Shown here piece after piece: positions 46,175 through 54,667 of a DNA stretch of 64,000 nt. The notes beneath the pieces are model-generated. The model saw only the letters and a list, made by a program, of their open reading frames with translations, searched no databases and was not told the origin of the DNA. The stretch's first letter is position 1. Each line of letters begins with the position of its first letter. The translations under genes and the position numbers were made by a program. The stretch spans positions 5,270,001 to 5,334,000 of the forward strand of contig NC_018581.1 of NCBI RefSeq assembly GCF_000143885.2, written 5' to 3'. The DNA is from Gordonia sp. KTR9. GTDB lineage: Bacteria > Actinomycetota > Actinomycetes > Mycobacteriales > Mycobacteriaceae.

Positions 46175-47610
46175 GACGCGACCTGGGCGAGTGCCTGCTC
46201 ATAGGTCACGTCGACGGCACCGGGATGCGTCGCCCGATACTGCCGCGCGCTGTCCAGGGTGGTGAACGCGACGTACCGGTTGCCCTCCCGCAGCCAGACC
46301 GCCTTGTCGGCGAACCAGCGGGTCCCCAGCTGCGGGTCGGAGATGTAGGCGGCCCTGAGTTCCTGCCCTTGTCGCCGAGCCCGATCGACCGCACGCAGCA
46401 AGCAGGTCGGGTCGGCGGCGGGCTGGGTCCGCTCCTGCCCGCGCAGCCAGATCTCACCGGCGGTGGCCGGGTCGACCTCCACCTCGCAGACCGGGTCGTC
46501 GCCACGGATGACGGAGGCGTTGCCGGTGCGATTCACCGCTTCCGAGTAGTCCGCGCCGGCCGCGGAGAAGGTCTCCTGCAACGGCCCGGGTTCGACGAAG
46601 GTGTCCAGGTCGATCTCGTGGGGGAAGCTGCCGATCGATTTCAGGTAGGGAACATCGTTTCGCAGTGCCTCGACGAGGTTCGGCTTGATACCGGGGTTGA
46701 AATCCGTTCCGCCCGGGCCGTTGTACAGGTAGACGACCTCGGCCGGCAGCCCACTGTTCTCCGCGACGAGCTGGGCCGCGGCGAGCGGGTCGCGGGTCAG
46801 GGACTCGGTCGAATCGAGCTGCGCCCGCAGGAATGCCGCGACCACATCGGGATTCTCCCGCGCGTAGGCAGATCTCGCGACCACTCCGTGCAGCGTCGGG
46901 ACACCGAGCTGAGCACCGTCGTAGAGCAAGCGGGCCTTGTCCTGGAAGACCAGCAGACCGGGCCAGGCCACGAACTGGGCGACGGCATCCACCTTGCCCG
47001 ACTCCAGCGCCGACGCCCCGACCTGTGGTTGCTGGTTCTGCACCTGCACGCCGGTCGTGGGGTCGATTCCCGCACGGTCGAGAGCCTGCACGAGAGTCCC
47101 GTGACCCGCCGATCCGACGCTGGCCGAGATCGACTTCCCGCGCAGATCGGCGATCGTCGTGGCCGGCGAATTCGGCGGCACCACAACCATGTTCAACGAA
47201 CCCCGCGCGCTGGACCCCGTGACCGACAACATCTCGGTTCGGGTCGCCTCCTCGGCACCGGCCCGGGACCCGTTGATCAGCAACGGATAATCACCCATCG
47301 ATCCGATGTCGATCTTGCCCGCGACCATCCCGGTCGTGATCGGCGCGCCGGTGTCGTAGTCCTGCCACTCGACCGTGTACTTCTGGCCGGTCCGCTCGGT
47401 GACCTCGGCGAGTCGCTTCTCGAACTGGCCCTCCGCGCGGAGGAGGGTGCCCGCCGTCACGGTGTTGATCGTCTTCGACTGGTAGCCGACGACGACCCGG
47501 ACCGCGTCGGAATCACCGGTGTCCTCCAGCGAACAGGCCGCACTGCCAAGAGCAACAGCGAGGGTGACGGTGATCGCCGCCAATTGTCGGGATCGGAGAC
47601 GTGTTCTCAT
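46171..47610 (-). CDS. Lipoprotein substrate-binding protein with a NosL-like C-terminal tail
   Basis: A 479-residue exported lipoprotein. The signal peptide ends in the lipobox LGSAAC (Cys about residue 26). Residues about 35-350 form an SsuA/NrtA-like binding domain (VVVGYQSKTINTV, GKIDIGSMGDYPLL, SGKVDAVAQFVAWPG). The last roughly 95 residues are extra and look like the C-terminal half of NosL: a Cys in DPVCEVEVD, a Cys in PTCLLRAV, then LRAAYISDP, W-F-A-D-K-A and YVAFTTLDSARQYRATHPG. NosL binds Cu(I) in N2O reductase maturation. The resemblance is by eye. ATG 47610 gives a normal signal peptide. Confidence 0.85.
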   Translation of the reverse strand: MRTRLRSRQLAAITVTLAVALGSAACSLEDTGDSDAVRVVVGYQSKTINTVTAGTLLRAEGQFEKRLAEVTERTGQKYTVEWQDYDTGAPITTGMVAGKIDIGSMGDYPLLINGSRAGAEEATRTEMLSVTGSSARGSLNMVVVPPNSPATTIADLRGKSISASVGSAGHGTLVQALDRAGIDPTTGVQVQNQQPQVGASALESGKVDAVAQFVAWPGLLVFQDKARLLYDGAQLGVPTLHGVVARSAYARENPDVVAAFLRAQLDSTESLTRDPLAAAQLVAENSGLPAEVVYLYNGPGGTDFNPGIKPNLVEALRNDVPYLKSIGSFPHEIDLDTFVEPGPLQETFSAAGADYSEAVNRTGNASVIRGDDPVCEVEVDPATAGEIWLRGQERTQPAADPTCLLRAVDRARRQGQELRAAYISDPQLGTRWFADKAVWLREGNRYVAFTTLDSARQYRATHPGAVDVTYEQALAQVAS

Positions 47611-47718
47611 CGGGTGTCCTTCGGACTGGGACCGGGGATGGAGGAAGTGCGGGACAGATGACGGCATGGGCCATTGCCGCCGGTTGCGTTGTGGCGCCGG
47701 CGGTGTGGGCGGGAGAAC

Positions 47719-47946
47719 TCAGCGGAGGAGGTAGGGCATGTTGACGGTGACCGCACCCGTCGGGCACCGGACCGCACACGGGCCGCAGTACCAGCACTCG
47801 TCGACATGCATGAAGGCCTTGCCCGATTCCGGGTTGATGGCCAGCGAGTCCAGTGGACAGACCTCGACGCAGAGGGTGCAACCCTCGATGCACAGGGATT
47901 CGTCGATGGTGACCGGTACGTCGACCCGGTTGTTGACCTGGCTCAT
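47719..47946 (-). CDS. Two-cluster [4Fe-4S] ferredoxin
   Basis: A 75-residue ferredoxin with two 4Fe-4S motifs: CIEGCTLCVEVCP (residues about 19-31) and CWYCGPCAVRCP (about 51-62). It starts MSQVNNRVDVPVTID and ends just after the second motif, with a layout like AprB-type or electron-bifurcation ferredoxins. It overlaps the GntR stop (ATGA). Together with the AprA-like flavoprotein it may make a two-component reductase, though the two genes are separated by the transporter. Confidence 0.93.
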   Translation of the reverse strand: MSQVNNRVDVPVTIDESLCIEGCTLCVEVCPLDSLAINPESGKAFMHVDECWYCGPCAVRCPTGAVTVNMPYLLR

Positions 47947-48686
47947 GATCCGGCCACCTCACGCCGGGCGGTGCTCCGCAGGCAGACACGGTCGCTACGC
48001 ATCCGGATGTACTCGAGGTCGACGGGCCGGCTCTCGTGAGCGAGGTGGGTCAGTCGTTCGAGGAGCAGAAGCGAAGTCCCCGAACCGATCTCCAGGTGTG
48101 CGGCCGAATGCGGATCGGCGTCGACCGCCTCGACCGTCATCGTCGCGTGTCCGAGCGGTCCGCCGGAGATCTGCTCGAGCAGCGTGAACACGTCGTTGTT
48201 CTCGAGGTCGTGCTCGAGCAGCGGGATCCCGAGGTCCGGCACGAGGTAGGTGATGTCCAGGCTGATCGGCTCGTCGTCGAGGTAGCGGAGCCGTTCGATG
48301 TAGACGACCTGCGCATCGTCGAGTTGCAACCGCCTCGCCACCGCGCGCGGGGCGTCGACGAGGGTGGCGATCTTGACCGTGTTGCGTACCTCGCCGTGCA
48401 TGCGGAACGTCTCCTTCAATCCCTGCAGCGCATCGAGCCCGTGGTCGAGCTTTCGGGCCACCACATGGGTGCCGACCCGGGGCGCGCGCTCGATCAGTCG
48501 CTCCTCGGTGAGGATCGCGAGCGCATCCCGGATGGTGTTGCGGGAGACGTTGAAGTCGGCGATGAGTGCGCGTTCGTCCAGCGAGTCGGCGAGGTCGCCG
48601 TCGTGGATCTGGCGCCGGAGGACATCGGCGACCATACGGGCGTTGTCCGCCCGAAGCCGTCCGGCTGCTGTGGTCCTGAGCTGCAT
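47943..48686 (-). CDS. GntR-family regulator (HutC/UTRA type)
   Basis: A 247-residue regulator. The N-terminal winged helix reads DERALIADFNVSRNTIRDALAILTEERLIER, split across residues 37-67. The C-terminal UTRA ligand domain has YIERLRYLDDEPISLDITYL near 128 and LLLLERLTH near 212. It is the first gene of the six-gene operon and overlaps the ferredoxin start, so it likely regulates its own operon in response to the transported compound. ATG 48686 starts MQLRTTAAG. Confidence 0.92.
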   Translation of the reverse strand: MQLRTTAAGRLRADNARMVADVLRRQIHDGDLADSLDERALIADFNVSRNTIRDALAILTEERLIERAPRVGTHVVARKLDHGLDALQGLKETFRMHGEVRNTVKIATLVDAPRAVARRLQLDDAQVVYIERLRYLDDEPISLDITYLVPDLGIPLLEHDLENNDVFTLLEQISGGPLGHATMTVEAVDADPHSAAHLEIGSGTSLLLLERLTHLAHESRPVDLEYIRMRSDRVCLRSTARREVAGS

Positions 48687-48753
48687 GGATGGACGATAAC
48701 GCGATCACGTCGACTCTGGGATCAGTGTCGTCGACGCTGCTCGCGGCCCCACC

Positions 48754-48868
48754 GCAATGCGCCACCGGTGATGCGCGCTGACCTGCGAGCCGCGCTCGGG
48801 CGCGGGGCATTGCGCCACCCTCGCCGCCCGCGGCCGCTTTAGAATCACTCCGCACGCAATGTGGCGCC
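48754..48868. repeat. Three related 13-mers upstream of the GntR operon
   Basis: GCAATGCGCCACC (48754-48766), GCATTGCGCCACC (48807-48819) and GCAATGTGGCGCC (48856-48868) lie in the 246-base space between the GntR start and the end of the AraC pair. About 50 bases separate each copy. They are candidate operators; no other gene is seen here. Confidence 0.4.
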
Positions 48869-48932
48869 GGCCACCTCCGACGCGGCGCCGGATGGGTGGC
48901 CGGGCAGCCCGGGGTCGAAAGGCACCGCAGAT

Positions 48933-49850
48933 TCAGGACACCGCGTTGTCGCGGCGCCACTGCGACGGCGAGATCCCGTACGCGGCCCGGAATCGCTTGG
49001 CGAAATGGGTAGCGTCGCTGAAGCCGTGGGCTCGGGCGACCGCCGGGATGGTCAGGTGTCGACGGACCACGAGTGCGTCCCGGGCGCGGTCCAGTCGCCG
49101 GCGGATGATGTAGTCGTTCAGCCGGCCCTCTGCAGAAGGCCACTCGGAGTACAGCTTCCGGGTCGACACGTGGTGGGCGGCTGCGATTGTGTCCGCGCAC
49201 AGCCCGGGGTCGGTGAGATGAGCATCGATGTGGTTCTTCACCGAGATGACCAGCTCCGACGGTCGCGACTGGTCACCGGCGTCGAGCGCCGTGAGGATCA
49301 GGGACCTGACCACGGCACTGGTCGGCGCGGCAAGATCCGGGAGCAACTCGGGACGGTCCGCTGCCAGGCGCCCCAGATGCAGGACGTGATCACGGACGAA
49401 GCCGAGCAACGGGTTGGCGTCGCGCAGACGATCGAGACCGAGCCGGACTGTCTCGGGAGCAAGTCCCAGCCATCCCTGCGGCACCTGCAACGCCACGATC
49501 GAACCCGGGCCGTGAGCACGGAAATCGAAGGGCGACAACACATCGACGACGGCGAGTCCGCGTGGACTCGCCTCCTCGCCGGGGCCGCGACGAAGCGTCC
49601 AGGCATCGCCTCCGGGCACCGCGACGACGAGTGCCACTTCGGCTCGGCCACGACGGGATCGGTTGCGGGACAGAGTGATCCCTTGATGATCGGCAACTGT
49701 CAACCACATGCCCTCACCCATCGGCCAGTGCGTGGCCATCGGCACGTCCGGGTGACGTTCGGGTGCGACCACCGCCTCGACGCCCCTGACGTCGCGCCAC
49801 GGCCCGCATCGGGAACCCTCCGGACCGGCCTGCGCCTGACCGGTGATCAT
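48933..49850 (-). CDS. AraC-family regulator (second of a coupled pair)
   Basis: A 305-residue regulator with the AraC double helix-turn-helix at its C terminus (about 205-305): LCADTIAAAHHVSTRKLY and IPAVARAHGFSDATHFAKRFRAAYG. The N-terminal part is an AraC_binding_2/cupin-like sensor with GPGSIVALQVPQGWLGL near 130. ATG 49850 overlaps the stop of the other AraC gene (ATGA). Two different AraC proteins made from one message could act as a heteromer; the target is unknown. Confidence 0.88.
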   Translation of the reverse strand: MITGQAQAGPEGSRCGPWRDVRGVEAVVAPERHPDVPMATHWPMGEGMWLTVADHQGITLSRNRSRRGRAEVALVVAVPGGDAWTLRRGPGEEASPRGLAVVDVLSPFDFRAHGPGSIVALQVPQGWLGLAPETVRLGLDRLRDANPLLGFVRDHVLHLGRLAADRPELLPDLAAPTSAVVRSLILTALDAGDQSRPSELVISVKNHIDAHLTDPGLCADTIAAAHHVSTRKLYSEWPSAEGRLNDYIIRRRLDRARDALVVRRHLTIPAVARAHGFSDATHFAKRFRAAYGISPSQWRRDNAVS

Positions 49851-50812
49851 GGGCTGTTCTCCGGCGCCAGCGAAATCACCCGCCATGCTCTCGGTGTCAT
49901 GCCGTACATCTCACGGAACCGGCGGCCGAGGAAGGACGGGTTGGTCACCCCCCACCGGCGTCCGATGAGCGCAACCGATTGATGTCGGGTCTCCGGTCGG
50001 GCGAGGTCGTCGCGAATACCCTCCAGGCGGCACGCGATGATCCACTGTTCGAGTCCGAAACCCGCGTCCGCGCAGAGCCGGAACAGCTTTCGGACCGAGA
50101 TCCCGTGCGCGTCGGCGATCATCCCGGCCGAGAGCTGAGGATCGCCGAGATGCCGCCGCACGTAACCACGGATACGTGGCAGGAGAACGGCTGCCATCGC
50201 GTGGCGCGCGTAGTCCGGGTCGTAGGCCGACGCCAGCAACGCTCGGGCGATGTCGATCGTGGACGACCCGATGGCCTCTGCCGCAATCGGATTAGTTGCC
50301 AGCACATCACCGTTGTTCGCCATCGCCCCGATCCGGTCGGTCATCAGCGAACAGAGCGGACTCGACGTCAGCCGGCCGGCCGCGCCGCGGATCACCTCGT
50401 GAGGGAGATCGAGTTGTTCGAGCGGGATGTACAGGGCCTGCGATGAGCCCCTTCCCGGCCAGTAATAGTCGTAGGGGGTGTTCAGGTCGCACAGCATCAT
50501 GTCACCGGCCTGCAGTAACTGCTGACTTCCGTATTGATCGAATCCACCGACGCTGCGCTCCTGGACCGCCAGCGCCAGCACCTCCGACGGGCCGCTGCGG
50601 ATCTGCGCCGGACTGCGCGACAGCCGGAGTCCGGTGAGGTACGAACGAAAGATACTGGTGTCGCCATATGGGATGCGCTCCAACGTCGCGTCCGTACGAA
50701 GAGGGTCGTCGAACTCCACCGAGGTCGGCCAGATCTGGTCGAGAAACGCCGAGTAGGTCGCCTCACGCCGGTCCTTCTCCGTCACTTCGTGCGAGGCGAA
50801 GACGATGGCCAT
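49847..50812 (-). CDS. AraC-family regulator (first of a coupled pair)
   Basis: A 321-residue regulator. The N-terminal cupin-like domain of the AraC_binding_2 type has LLQAGDMMLCDLNTPYDYYW near residue 100. The C-terminal DNA-binding domain is LSAGMIADAHGISVRKLFRL and GRRWGVTNPSFLGRRFREMYG. The family includes regulators of aromatic and terpenoid catabolism. Upstream lies a decayed alcohol dehydrogenase fragment on the same strand. The coupling to the next AraC gene is by a 4-base overlap. Confidence 0.9.
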   Translation of the reverse strand: MAIVFASHEVTEKDRREATYSAFLDQIWPTSVEFDDPLRTDATLERIPYGDTSIFRSYLTGLRLSRSPAQIRSGPSEVLALAVQERSVGGFDQYGSQQLLQAGDMMLCDLNTPYDYYWPGRGSSQALYIPLEQLDLPHEVIRGAAGRLTSSPLCSLMTDRIGAMANNGDVLATNPIAAEAIGSSTIDIARALLASAYDPDYARHAMAAVLLPRIRGYVRRHLGDPQLSAGMIADAHGISVRKLFRLCADAGFGLEQWIIACRLEGIRDDLARPETRHQSVALIGRRWGVTNPSFLGRRFREMYGMTPRAWRVISLAPENSP

Positions 50813-50936
50813 GCCCGGACCCCCTCAGCTCCGAATGTTCGCCGTGCGACGACGGGTGATCGAACACGAAGAATACCGGCGAACACGGCGCGACGGCGGG
50901 GTTGCCGCCGGTCACGGCACAATTACGCCTCACCTG

Positions 50937-51515
50937 TCAGGGAGTCACGATGACCTTGCCGGCGATCCTGCCGGCGGCGGCCTCTCGGTGAAGTTCTGGC
51001 AGCTCTGCCAGCCGTATCCGCCTGGCGACTTCGACGCCGAGTGCGCCGGCGCCGACGAGGTCGACAAGTTCGGCCAGACGTTGCCGGTTGGGCTGGACGA
51101 AGACGGTCGCCGCCCGAACACCTCGGGACGTGTCATCGGGAGTGGCCATGAACGCCGTGGTGCTGACGACCACCCCTCCGTCTCGAACAGCAGTCACATA
51201 GACCGCGAACTGCTCGGGAGCGATCGGGGCAAGGTTCAGCAACACGTCGACCTGGCCATCGAGTGCGTCCAGCACATCAGTCGCCGAGTGGTCGATGCTC
51301 TGGTCGGCTCCGGCGGCACGGACGGCGTCGATGCTGCGCGGGCTCGCGGTGGCAACGACGTGCACACCGGATCGTTTCGCCGGCTGTATCGCATACTTCC
51401 CGACAACCCCGCCGGCGCCGACGATGAGCACTCGCTGCCCCTTCTCCAGTTGGCTCTCGTCGAAGAGTGCCTCCCAGGCCGTCAGGGCCACAGACGGTAA
51501 GGCCGCGGCGTCAAC
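50937..51515 (-). pseudogene. Truncated zinc-type alcohol dehydrogenase/quinone oxidoreductase
   Basis: Only the C-terminal NAD(P)-binding half of an MDR protein remains (about 184-190 residues): ALPSVALTAWEALF, RVLIVGAGGVVGKYAIQ with the Rossmann glycines, and a normal end GRIAGKVIVTP. The N-terminal GroES-like catalytic domain of about 130 residues is missing. Resemblance to intact proteins stops at DAAALPSV, exactly where a 14-bp hairpin (51508-51540) begins, which marks the breakpoint. A GTG at 51491 could still start a short protein, but without the catalytic domain it should be inactive. Confidence 0.7.
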
Positions 51516-51540
51516 CCGCTCTGTCGGAGCGGGTTGACGC
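51508..51540. terminator. Strong hairpin after the secreted hydrolase gene
   Basis: A perfect 14-bp stem (51508-51521 with 51527-51540) with a 5-base loop, 30 bases after the stop of the hydrolase. It probably ends that transcript; it also coincides with the edge of the truncated dehydrogenase. Confidence 0.75.
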
Positions 51541-51569
51541 CAGGACGATCACACCGACGGTCAGTCCGG

Positions 51570-52400
51570 CTACGTCGCGTCGACCGCTCGGAGGACGATC
51601 CGCGAGACGGCGTCGGGTCGCGAGACCAGCGAGGCGTGGGATGCGTTGACCTCGGAGGTGCGACCGGGCGCGGCCCGTCCGGCCATGAATCGCTGCAGCG
51701 CCGGGGGGATCACCCGATCCTGCTGGGAGACCAGGTACCAGCTGGGCACCCGCGACCACGACGGCGGTCCCGACGGTTCAAGGTTGGCGCGGAGAGCCGC
51801 CGACTTCTGGTGCGCGAACATGTCGGCGGCGACCGCGGGCGTCACGTCCTGGGCGAAGATGTCCCGGAAGTACGGGCGTGCGATGTAGCCGTCGACGTTG
51901 CGTCCGGCCAGTCCGGTGGGGTCGTTCTCGACGACCTTGAGTTGCAGAGCGGGGGGCAACAACCGGCTGCCCGGGTAGGTGATCGGGTTCAGCAGCCCTT
52001 GGACGAACTCGCCGGTGGTGGGTGCGAAGGCGGCGATGTAGACATTGGCGCGGACGTCGGGGTCCTGGGTGTTGGTGATGACGAAGCCGCCGTAGGAGTG
52101 TCCGACGAGCACGATGGGCCCGTCGATCGTCGCGAGCTTCTTCTCGAGTTGCGCGGAGTCGTACGCCGGAGACCGGAGGGGGTTGTCGAAGGTCTGCACC
52201 GCGAGTCCGCGGCCGCGCAGGTCCTGCGCGACGTCACGCCAGCCCGACGAATCCGCGAACGCCCCGTGCACCAGGACCACTGTCGGTGCGGTCGGCTGGG
52301 CCTCGGCCGGAACCACCGACAGGCCGGCGGCCGTGGCCACCAATGTCGAGACGAGCAGTGCCCGTCCGGCCAGTTTTCGAAGCGCGGTCCTGGGGTTCAT
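51570..52400 (-). CDS. Secreted alpha/beta hydrolase
   Basis: A 276-residue exported hydrolase. A Sec signal peptide (LAGRALLVSTLVATAAGLSV, then VPAEAQPTAP) covers about residues 9-35 with a likely AEA cleavage site. The mature part has the oxyanion motif VVLVHGAFADSSGW, the nucleophile elbow LVGHSYGGFVI near 110, an acidic residue in SQQDRVIPP and the His in NASHASLVSRP. It resembles the many actinobacterial homologues of unknown substrate annotated as alpha/beta hydrolases. ATG 52400 is used; a longer frame would hide the signal peptide. Confidence 0.9.
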   Translation of the reverse strand: MNPRTALRKLAGRALLVSTLVATAAGLSVVPAEAQPTAPTVVLVHGAFADSSGWRDVAQDLRGRGLAVQTFDNPLRSPAYDSAQLEKKLATIDGPIVLVGHSYGGFVITNTQDPDVRANVYIAAFAPTTGEFVQGLLNPITYPGSRLLPPALQLKVVENDPTGLAGRNVDGYIARPYFRDIFAQDVTPAVAADMFAHQKSAALRANLEPSGPPSWSRVPSWYLVSQQDRVIPPALQRFMAGRAAPGRTSEVNASHASLVSRPDAVSRIVLRAVDAT

Positions 52401-52570
52401 GTCGGCGGCCTTTCCACGAGTCAACGGGGGTCGAGGTGGACCTTAACCACTCCCGCTGCCACGCATCTGGTCACGAGCGCACGGTTCTGTGCTGACCGCG
52501 CACGGCCCGATCTCGCGGCGCCGGTACCGACTCCGACCGCGTCCCGACGATCACCACTACTCTTGCCCTC

Positions 52571-54286
52571 ATGACCAAGCGAACCGAACCGGACGCCGAG
52601 ATCGACATCAAGCCGCGTAGTCGCGACGTCACGGACGGCTTGGAGAAGACCGCGGCCCGCGGCATGCTCCGCGCGGTGGGGATGGGTGACGACGACTGGG
52701 TGAAACCGCAGATCGGGGTCGGGTCGTCGTGGAATGAGATCACCCCGTGCAACCTGTCGCTCGATCGGCTGGCCAAGGCCGTGAAGGAAGGCGTGCACGA
52801 AGGCGGTGGATATCCGCTCGAGTTCGGCACCATCTCGGTTTCCGACGGCATCTCGATGGGCCACGAGGGCATGCACTTCTCGCTGGTCTCCCGCGAGGTG
52901 ATCGCCGACAGCGTGGAAACCGTGATGAGCGCCGAACGACTCGACGGCTCGGTCCTGCTGGCCGGGTGCGACAAGTCCTTGCCCGGAATGCTCATGGCCG
53001 CGGCGCGCCTCGACCTCGCGTCGGTGTTCCTCTACGCCGGTTCCACACTGCCCGGTTACGCGACGCTGTCCGACGGCACAGAGCGCCAGGTCACCATCAT
53101 CGACGCCTTCGAGGCGGTCGGCGCGTGCGCCCGCGGACTGATGAGCCGCGAGGACGTGGACACCATCGAACGCGCCATCTGCCCGGGTGAGGGTGCGTGC
53201 GGCGGCATGTACACCGCCAACACGATGGCCAGCGCCGCCGAGGCCCTCGGCATGTCCCTGCCCGGCAGTGCCGCGCCCCCGGCCCCGGACAAACGCCGCG
53301 ACCAGTTCGCCCGGCGCAGCGGTGTGGCCGTCGTCGAGATGCTGCGCCGCGGGATCACCGCGCGCGACATCATGACGCGCGAGGCCTTCGAGAACGCGAT
53401 CGCGGTGGTGATGGCGTTCGGCGGCTCGACCAACGCGGTGCTCCACCTTCTCGCCATCGCCAACGAGGCCGAGGTCGAACTGTCCCTCGACGACTTCATC
53501 CGCGTGGGCAGCCGCGTCCCGCACCTCGCCGACGTCAAACCCTTCGGCCGGCACGTGATGACCGACGTCGATCGCATCGGCGGTGTGCCGGTGGTGATGA
53601 AGGCGCTCCTCGACGCGGGGCTCCTGCACGGCGACTGCCTGACGGTGACCGGATCGACGGTGGCCGAGAACCTGGCGCACATCGCGCCGCCGGATCCGGA
53701 CGGTCAGGTCCTGCGCGCCACGAAGTCGCCCATCCATCCCACCGGCGGCATCACGATCCTCAAGGGTTCGCTGGCTCCCGAAGGCGCCGTGGTGAAGTCC
53801 GCAGGCTTCGACTCCGATGTCTTCGAGGGAACGGCACGGGTATTCGATCGGGAACGCGCCGCGATGGACGCGTTGGAAGATGGCACGATCACCGCCGGGG
53901 ACGTCGTGGTCATCCGGTACGAAGGGCCCAAGGGCGGACCGGGGATGCGCGAGATGCTCGCGATCACCGGCGCCATCAAGGGCGCGGGCCTCGGCAAGGA
54001 CGTGCTGCTGATGACCGACGGACGGTTCTCGGGCGGCACCACCGGCCTGTGCGTGGGTCACGTCGCACCGGAAGCGGTCGACGGTGGACCGATCGCGCTG
54101 GTCCGCGACGGCGACCGCATCCGACTCGACGTCGGCCGCGGACTCCTCGACCTCCTGGTCGACGACGACGAACTCGCATCACGTGCACAGGAATTCACTC
54201 CCCTACCGCCGCGCTACACCCGCGGGGTGCTGGCCAAGTACTCCAAGCTCGTCACCTCCGCGTCGCAGGGGGCCGTCTGCCGCTGA
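52571..54286 (+). CDS. ilvD: Dihydroxy-acid dehydratase
   Basis: A 571-residue enzyme of valine/isoleucine/leucine and pantothenate synthesis. It dehydrates 2,3-dihydroxy-isovalerate and 2,3-dihydroxy-3-methylvalerate. The iron-sulfur cysteines are in [11 protein letters not shown] near residue 138 and [12 protein letters not shown] near 211, with a third in the early NEITPCNL. The segment [22 protein letters not shown] near 480 is the IlvD/Edd signature 2. Length is normal. It stands alone here, closed by a perfect palindromic terminator. Confidence 0.97.
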   Translation: MTKRTEPDAEIDIKPRSRDVTDGLEKTAARGMLRAVGMGDDDWVKPQIGVGSSWNEITPCNLSLDRLAKAVKEGVHEGGGYPLEFGTISVSDGISMGHEGMHFSLVSREVIADSVETVMSAERLDGSVLLAGCDKSLPGMLMAAARLDLASVFLYAGSTLPGYATLSDGTERQVTIIDAFEAVGACARGLMSREDVDTIERAICPGEGACGGMYTANTMASAAEALGMSLPGSAAPPAPDKRRDQFARRSGVAVVEMLRRGITARDIMTREAFENAIAVVMAFGGSTNAVLHLLAIANEAEVELSLDDFIRVGSRVPHLADVKPFGRHVMTDVDRIGGVPVVMKALLDAGLLHGDCLTVTGSTVAENLAHIAPPDPDGQVLRATKSPIHPTGGITILKGSLAPEGAVVKSAGFDSDVFEGTARVFDRERAAMDALEDGTITAGDVVVIRYEGPKGGPGMREMLAITGAIKGAGLGKDVLLMTDGRFSGGTTGLCVGHVAPEAVDGGPIALVRDGDRIRLDVGRGLLDLLVDDDELASRAQEFTPLPPRYTRGVLAKYSKLVTSASQGAVCR

Positions 54287-54455
54287 GACGGCACTTGCGG
54301 TACCGCCGGTACGTCGGTTGACCACGAACGCAGGCGCGGTACTGCGACCTCTCGCGCGCGGAGCACTGGGTACGCACGGCCCGAGTCCCCATCGAGCGTT
54401 CATGGCGTCGCATCGGGACGACGACAAGGTGCCGGGCGCCTGACCGTACGCGTAT

Positions 54456-54491
54456 CCGGAGGCGCCTCATCCCGGGATGAGGCGCCTCCGG
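54456..54491 (+). terminator. Perfect 36-bp palindrome after ilvD
   Basis: 18 bases (54456-54473) are followed without spacer by their exact reverse complement (54474-54491). This is a strong hairpin about 170 bases after the ilvD stop. Confidence 0.8.
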
Positions 54492-54601
54492 TCGCCGTCG
54501 TACGCCCGCTCGGTCCGGTGTCCACCAAGGCGCGGGCGTGACGGCGCCGTAGTCGAACTCACGCCGTCCCCACCTACCCGGACGACCCATGCCGCCATTC
54601 C

Positions 54602-54631
54602 TTGACATTTGTCTGGACAGTTGTCTAGTTT
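54602..54631 (+). promoter_or_regulatory. Promoter with operator-like repeats upstream of the epoxide-hydrolase-like gene
   Basis: TTGACA (54602-54607) and TAGTTT (54626-54631) form a -35/-10 pair with 18-base spacing. Between and across them lie TGTCTGGACA (54610-54619; TGTC-N2-GACA inverted repeat) and a second TTGTCTAG half (54621-54628). This TTGTCT-AGACAA-like pattern suits a GntR-type repressor that would block the promoter. Confidence 0.5.
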
Positions 54632-54667
54632 GACGTAGGTCACACTTAGCGGGTCTGGAGGAGCATC

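Larger units (their letters stand above)
54287..54667. other. Intergenic region after ilvD
   Basis: No gene is seen in these 381 bases. They hold the ilvD terminator palindrome and the promoter/operator region of the hydrolase downstream, both listed separately. Confidence 0.6.

Noticed and set aside
45321..46202. Extension of the ABC ATPase frame to 550 codons
   Set aside because: The extra residues are the out-of-frame shadow of the permease gene on the same strand.
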